From Eutreptiella sp. 'Long Island Sound 2002' (Eukaryota > Euglenozoa > Euglenophyceae > Eutreptiales > Eutreptiaceae): DNA of 64,000 nucleotides. The stretch lies in the NCBI GenBank assembly GCA_964036045.1, contig OZ038399.1, forward strand, positions 20,667,670 to 20,731,669, read 5' to 3'. The position numbers and the translations under genes are program-made. Below, in pieces: positions 60,101 through 64,000 of the stretch; positions within the stretch are counted from its first letter, which is position 1, and every line of letters starts with the position of its first letter. The notes beneath the pieces are model-generated. The model had not been told where the DNA came from, did no database searches, and saw only the letters and a program-made list of their open reading frames with translations.

Positions 60101-63020
60101 GGGGCAGGGGCAGGGGCAGGGGCAGGGGCAGGGGCAGGGGCAAGGGCCGGGGCAGGGGCAGTGGCAGGAGCAGGGGCAGTGGGAGGGGCTAGGGCAGTGG
60201 CAGGGGCAGGGGCAGGGGCAGGGGCAGTGGTAGGGGCAGGGGCAGGGGCAGGGGCAGGGGCAGGGGCAAGGGCCGGGGCAGGGGCAGTGGCAGGAGCAGG
60301 GGCAGTGGGAGGGGCTAGGGCAGAGGCAGGGACAGGGGCAGGGGCAGTGGCTGGGGCTGTGGCAGGGGCAAGGGCAGGGGCAGTGGCCGGGGCAGTGGCA
60401 GTGGCTGGGGCAGGGGCAGGGGCAGTGGCAGTAGCAGGGGCAGGGGCAGGGGCAGGAGCAGGGGCAGTGGGAGGGGCTAGGGCAGTGGCAGGGGCAGGGG
60501 CAGGGGCAGGGGCATGGGCTGTGGCAGGGGCACTGGTAGGGGCAGGGGCAGGGGCAGTGGCAGGGGCAGTGGCAGTGGTAGGGGCAGGGGCAGGGGCAGT
60601 GGCAGTAGCAGGGGCAGGGGAAGTGGCAGGGGCAGGGGGGGCAGCGGCAGTAGCAGGGGCATTGGCTGGGGCAGGGGCCGGAGTAGGGGCAGGGGCATGG
60701 GGCAGGGGCAGTGGCTGGGGCAGGGGCAGGTGCAGGGGCCGGGGCTGGGCAGGGGCAGGGGCAGGGGCCGTGGCAGGGCCAGGGGCAGGGGCAGTAGCAG
60801 GGGCAAAGGCAGGGGCAGGGGCAGGGGCAGTGGCAGGGGAGGTGGTAGTGGCTGGGGCAGGGGCATGGGCAGTGGCAGTAGCGGGGGCAGGGGCAGGGGC
60901 AGGGGCAGTGGCAGTAGCAGGGGCAGGGGCAGGGGCAGGGGCAGTGGCAGTGGCAGGGGCAGGGGCAGGGGCAGAGGCTGGGGCAGGGGGGGCAGGGGCA
61001 GGGGCAGTGGCAGGGGAGGTGGTAGTGGCTGGGGCAGGGGCAAGGGCAGTGGCAGTAGCAGGGGCAGGGGCAGGGGCAGGGGCAGGGGCAGTGGCGGGAG
61101 CAGGGGCAGTGGGAGGGGCAGGGGCATTGGCAGGGGCAGGGGCAGGGGCAGTGGCAGTAGCAGGGGCAGGGGCAGGGGCAGGGGCAGTGGCAGTGGCAGG
61201 GGCAGGGGCAGGGGCAGAGGCTGGGGCAGGGGGGGCAGGGGCAGGGGCAGTGGCAGGGGAGGTGGTAGTGGCTGGGGCAGGGGCATGGGCAGTGGCAGTA
61301 GCAGGGGCAGGGGCAGGGGCAGGGGCAGGGGCAGGGGCAGAGGCAGGGGCAGGGGGGGCAGGGGCAGGGGCAGGGGCAGTGGCAGGGGCAGGGGCAGGGG
61401 CAGGGGCAGGGGCAGGGGCAGTGGCGGGAGCAGGGGCAGTGGGAGGGGCAGGGGCATTGGCAGGGGCGGGGGCAGGGGCAGGGGCCGGGGCAGGGGCTGT
61501 GGGAGGTGCAGGGGCAGTGGCTGGGGCAGTGGCATGGGCAGATGCAGGGGCAAGGGCAGGGGCACGGGCTGGTGCAGGGGCTGAAGCAGGGGCACGGGCA
61601 GGGGCAGGGGCAGGGGCAGTAGCAGGGGCAGAGGCAGGGGCAGGGGCAGGGCCAGGGGCAGGGGCAGGGGCAGGGGCAGGGCAGTGGCAGGGGCAGGGGC
61701 AGGGGCAGTGGCAGGGGCAGGGGCAGGGGCAGTGGCAGTAGCAGTAGCGGGGGCAGGGGCAGGGGCAGGGGCAGTGGCAGTAGCAGGGGCAGGGGCAGGG
61801 GCAGGGGCAGGGGCGGTGGCAGTGGCAGGGGTAGGGGCAGGGGCAGAGGCAGGGGCAGGGGGGGCAGGGGCAGGGGCATGGGCAGGGGCAGGGGCAGGGG
61901 CAGTGGCAGGAGCAGGGGCAGGGGCAGGGGCCGCGGCAGGGGCAGTGGCAGGAGCAGGGGCAGTGGGAGGGGCTAGGGCAGTGGCAGGGGCAGGGGCCCG
62001 GGCACGGGCAGGGGAGGAACAGGGGCAGTGGCTGGGGCAGGGGCAGGGGCGGGGGCAGGGGCAGGGGCAGGGGCAGTGGCAGGAGCAGGGGCATTGGCAG
62101 GGGCAGGGGCAGGGGCAGGGGTAGGGGCAGGGGCTGGGGCAGGGGCAGGGGCAGTTGCAGGGGCAGAGGCAGGGGCAGGGGCAGCGGCAGTGGTTGGAGC
62201 AGTGGCAGGGGCAGGGGCAGGGGCAGTGGCAGGGGCAGTGGTAGTGGCTGTGGCAGGGGCTGTGGCTGGGGTTCGGGCTGGGGCTGTGGCTGGGGCCTGG
62301 GCAGGGGCTGGGGCGGTGGTTGGTGCTGGGGCAGTGGCTGGGGCTAGGGCAGTGGCAGGGGCGGGGGCCTGGGCCGGGGGGCAGGGGCTTGGGCCTGGGC
62401 ATTGGCTTAGGCAGGGGCAGGTGCATGTGTTGTGGTAGGTGTCGGGGCTTGGGCAGTGGCAGGGGCGGTGGCTGGGGGGGGGGCAGGGGCAGTGGCTTTG
62501 CTTCTGGCTAGGTTAGGGGCTGGTGCATTGGCTTTAGCAGGGGCTGGGGCAGGGGCAGGGGCAGGGGCAGTTGCAGCAGTAGAGGCTGTCTGGGGCATGG
62601 GCGGGGGGGGCGGGGGCATGGTCAGCAGCAGGTGCCGGGGCAGTGACAGTGGCAGGGTCAGGGGCAGGGGCAGAGGCCTTGGTAGGGGGGAGGTGCATGG
62701 GCAGCGGCAGTGGCAGGGGCCGGGGCAGGTGCTGTGGCAGAGGCAGGGGCAGGGGCAGGGGCAGTAGCGGGGGCAGTGGCAGGGGCAGGGGCAGCAGGTG
62801 CAGGGGCATGGGTAGTGGCAGGGGCTGGGGCAGGGGCAGGGGCTGTGGCATGGGCTGTGGCTGGTGCTCGGGCAGGGGCTGGGGCGGGCATGGGCAAGGG
62901 TAGGGGCAGTGGCAGGGGTAGGAGCAGGGGCATGGGCAAAGGCAGTTGCATTGGCAGGGGCAGGGGCAGGGGCAGGGGTAGGGGCAGGGGCAGTGGCCAG
63001 GGCACGGGCAGTGGCTGAGG
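57131..63020 (+). repeat. GGGGCA hexamer array, third and longest block
   Basis: About 5.9 kb of imperfect GGGGCA with variants GTGGCA, GTAGCA, GGAGCA and GGGGCT, more degenerate after about 62230. It contains larger internal duplications. For example the phrase TGGCATGGGCATGGGCAGG at 59106 recurs at 59931 (offset 825), and GGGGAGGTGGTAGTGGCTGG recurs near 60836, 61013 and 61256. The longest open frames of the window (up to 1957 codons on the minus strand) lie here. They are dipeptide repeats: Gly-Ala, Gly-Arg and Gly-Gln on plus; Pro-Leu, Ala-Pro and Cys-Pro on minus. No start context, intron signal or non-repeat domain supports a gene. Confidence 0.94.
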
Positions 63021-63066
63021 CGTTCACCTTTTTTCGCTCCTCCTTCTTGTTCATTTACCGGCTTCT
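63021..63066. other. Short single-copy spacer
   Basis: A non-repetitive 46-bp stretch between the hexamer array and the hairpin repeats. On the minus strand an ATG at 63054 reads MNKKEERKKVNA before entering the hexamer repeat. The lysine-rich start is unlike the repeat-derived frames, but it is too short to support a gene. Confidence 0.4.
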
Positions 63067-63523
63067 TCCCCGGATGTTCCAGTCCCGGGCGTCCGTCCGC
63101 ATCCCCCCGGATGCTCCATTCCAGGGGGCGGTGTTTCTCGTCTCCACGGCCCCCCGGATGTTCCAGTCCAGGGGGCCGCCATCTTGCTTCTTGGCTACGC
63201 TCCGGTTGTTCCAGTCATTGGCAGTTGGCTGGCCCCCCGGATGTTCCAGTCCAGGGGGCCGCCTTCTTGCTCCTTCCACGGATGTTCCAGTCCAGGGCCT
63301 CTGTCCTCAGCCCCCCGGATGTTCCAGTCCAGGGGGCCGGGCCTGCATCTTGCTCTTTGGCCTCCTTCGGTCCGCAGCCCCCCGGATGCTGCAGTCCAGG
63401 GGGCCGTTATCTTGCTTCTTGGCCACGCAACGCCCCGGATGTTCCAGTCCAGGGCCGTTGTGTCTCACCATGTGGTCCTGTCTCCTTCGGTCCGCAGTCC
63501 CCCGGTTGCTCCAGTCCCGGGGG
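63067..63523 (+). repeat. Cluster of about ten interspersed hairpin repeats
   Basis: A roughly 25-30 bp motif with core GGATGTTCCAGTCC, usually flanked by GGCCCCC on the left and GGGGGCC on the right. Copies start near 63067, 63103, 63148, 63200 (degenerate), 63231, 63276, 63310, 63377, 63432 and 63497, at uneven spacings of about 30-65 bp. The C and G flanks are reverse complements, so each copy can form a 7-bp stem, extended by GGA with TCC. The spacers differ but share short phrases such as ATCTTGCTTCTTGGC and CTCCTTCGGTCCGCAG, so the whole set arose by segmental duplication. No reading frame is conserved. Confidence 0.85.
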
Positions 63524-63567
63524 CGGTTCTTCTTGCCTTCGCGGGGCAGCGGCAGGACCCAATGACA

Positions 63568-63591
63568 GGGACACAGGGACACAGGGACACA
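63568..63591 (+). repeat. 8-bp microsatellite, three copies of GGGACACA
   Basis: Three perfect consecutive GGGACACA units lie between the hairpin cluster and the 85-bp repeat. Confidence 0.85.
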
Positions 63592-63629
63592 AAGCAAGTT
63601 GAGGCGGGTGCATGCGTTGTGGACTCCTT

Positions 63630-64000
63630 GTTTTTGTCAACGCCCAAGAGTAAGCGTGTTGTCTTTTTGCATTCATGTCTTTCTGTACTCCTTCTTCGTG
63701 GTGCAGACTCGTTGTTTTTCGCGACGCCCAAGAGCAAGCGTGTTGTCTTAATGCATTCCTGACACATGCTATTTACTCGTTGGGTTGTGTACTCTTTGTT
63801 TTTGGCGACGCCCAAGAGCAAGCGTGTCGTCTTAATGCATTCATGCCATGCCACTTGTTACTTGACCCTTGTGTTGCGGACTCCTTGGTTTTCGCGACGC
63901 CCAAGAGTAAGCGTGTTGTCTTAATGCATTCGTGACACATGCTACTTAACCCTTGTGTTGCGCACTCTTTGTTTTTTGCGACGCCCAAGAGTAAGCGTGT
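63630..64000 (+). repeat. 85-bp tandem repeat, at least five copies, runs off the right edge
   Basis: The core GCGACGCCCAAGAG recurs at about 63636 (a variant starting GTCAACGCCC), 63721, 63805, 63894 and 63978, spaced 84-89 bp. It is followed each time by AAGCGTG and then TGTCTT-type sequence leading to ATGCATTC. Units differ mainly in the T/pyrimidine-rich part. Short open frames on both strands repeat the same peptides and are not supported as genes. The array continues beyond the window. Confidence 0.9.

Noticed and set aside
56006-61879. 1957-codon minus-strand frame, Pro/Leu/Cys/Ala repeats
   Set aside because: The frame spans GGGGCA and 23-bp repeats that contain no stops in any frame. 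It has no non-repeat domain, and the opposite strand is equally open.
62407-63054. 215-codon minus-strand frame starting MNKKEERKKV
   Set aside because: Only the first dozen codons are non-repeat; the rest is GGGGCA repeat with Pro/Ala dipeptides.
63067-63523. CRISPR-like repeat-spacer array
   Set aside because: The repeats are imperfect, spacer lengths vary widely and share phrases, there are no cas genes, and the context is eukaryotic.

Overview
This window comes from a repeat-rich eukaryotic genome. It has no bacterial-style gene layout. Retroelement genes, a very long satellite array, a tRNA-derived SINE and several GC-rich minisatellites fill almost all of it. I cannot name the species; a large animal, algal or protist genome would all fit. 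The mix of repeats suggests heterochromatin, perhaps pericentromeric or subtelomeric, but no telomere repeat is visible.

Region by region. (1) 1-3255, minus strand: the left-hand 3.3 kb holds a retroelement. A Gag-like protein with two zinc knuckles (3255-2071) ends at a TGA. The same frame then stays open for 690 codons to the window edge. This second frame carries a tyrosine recombinase (YR) domain followed by a strongly acidic tail. The order gag then YR points to the DIRS/Ngaro group of YR retroelements, but no reverse transcriptase is seen here. The recombinase active site is split between two reading frames, so this copy is probably damaged. (2) 3348-50113: an almost unbroken array of about 217 copies of a 215-bp satellite, with local higher-order repeats of 6, 8, 9 and 11/12 monomers. 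It starts only about 93 bp upstream of the gag start codon. (3) 50114-51175: a (TAAG)4 junction, a short single-copy stretch with a possible retroelement gene fragment on the minus strand, and a 180-bp tandem duplication. (4) 51174-63020: about 12 kb of G-rich plus strand. It consists of GGGGCA hexamer arrays (51174-51580, 51787-52634, 57131-63020) and a 23-bp hairpin-forming minisatellite (52892-57130), interrupted by a SINE (51581-51786) and a 250-bp single-copy island. (5) 63021-64000: about ten copies of a short hairpin motif, a 3-copy 8-bp repeat, and an 85-bp tandem repeat that runs off the right edge.

The only convincing protein-coding sequence is the gag-YR element. The many long open frames elsewhere are by-products of stop-free repeats. 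The most interesting points are the gag/TGA/YR arrangement, the satellite that abuts the gag 5' end, the nested higher-order structure, and three unrelated short repeats whose units can all fold (the 23-bp minisatellite, the 63067-63523 motif and the SINE head).
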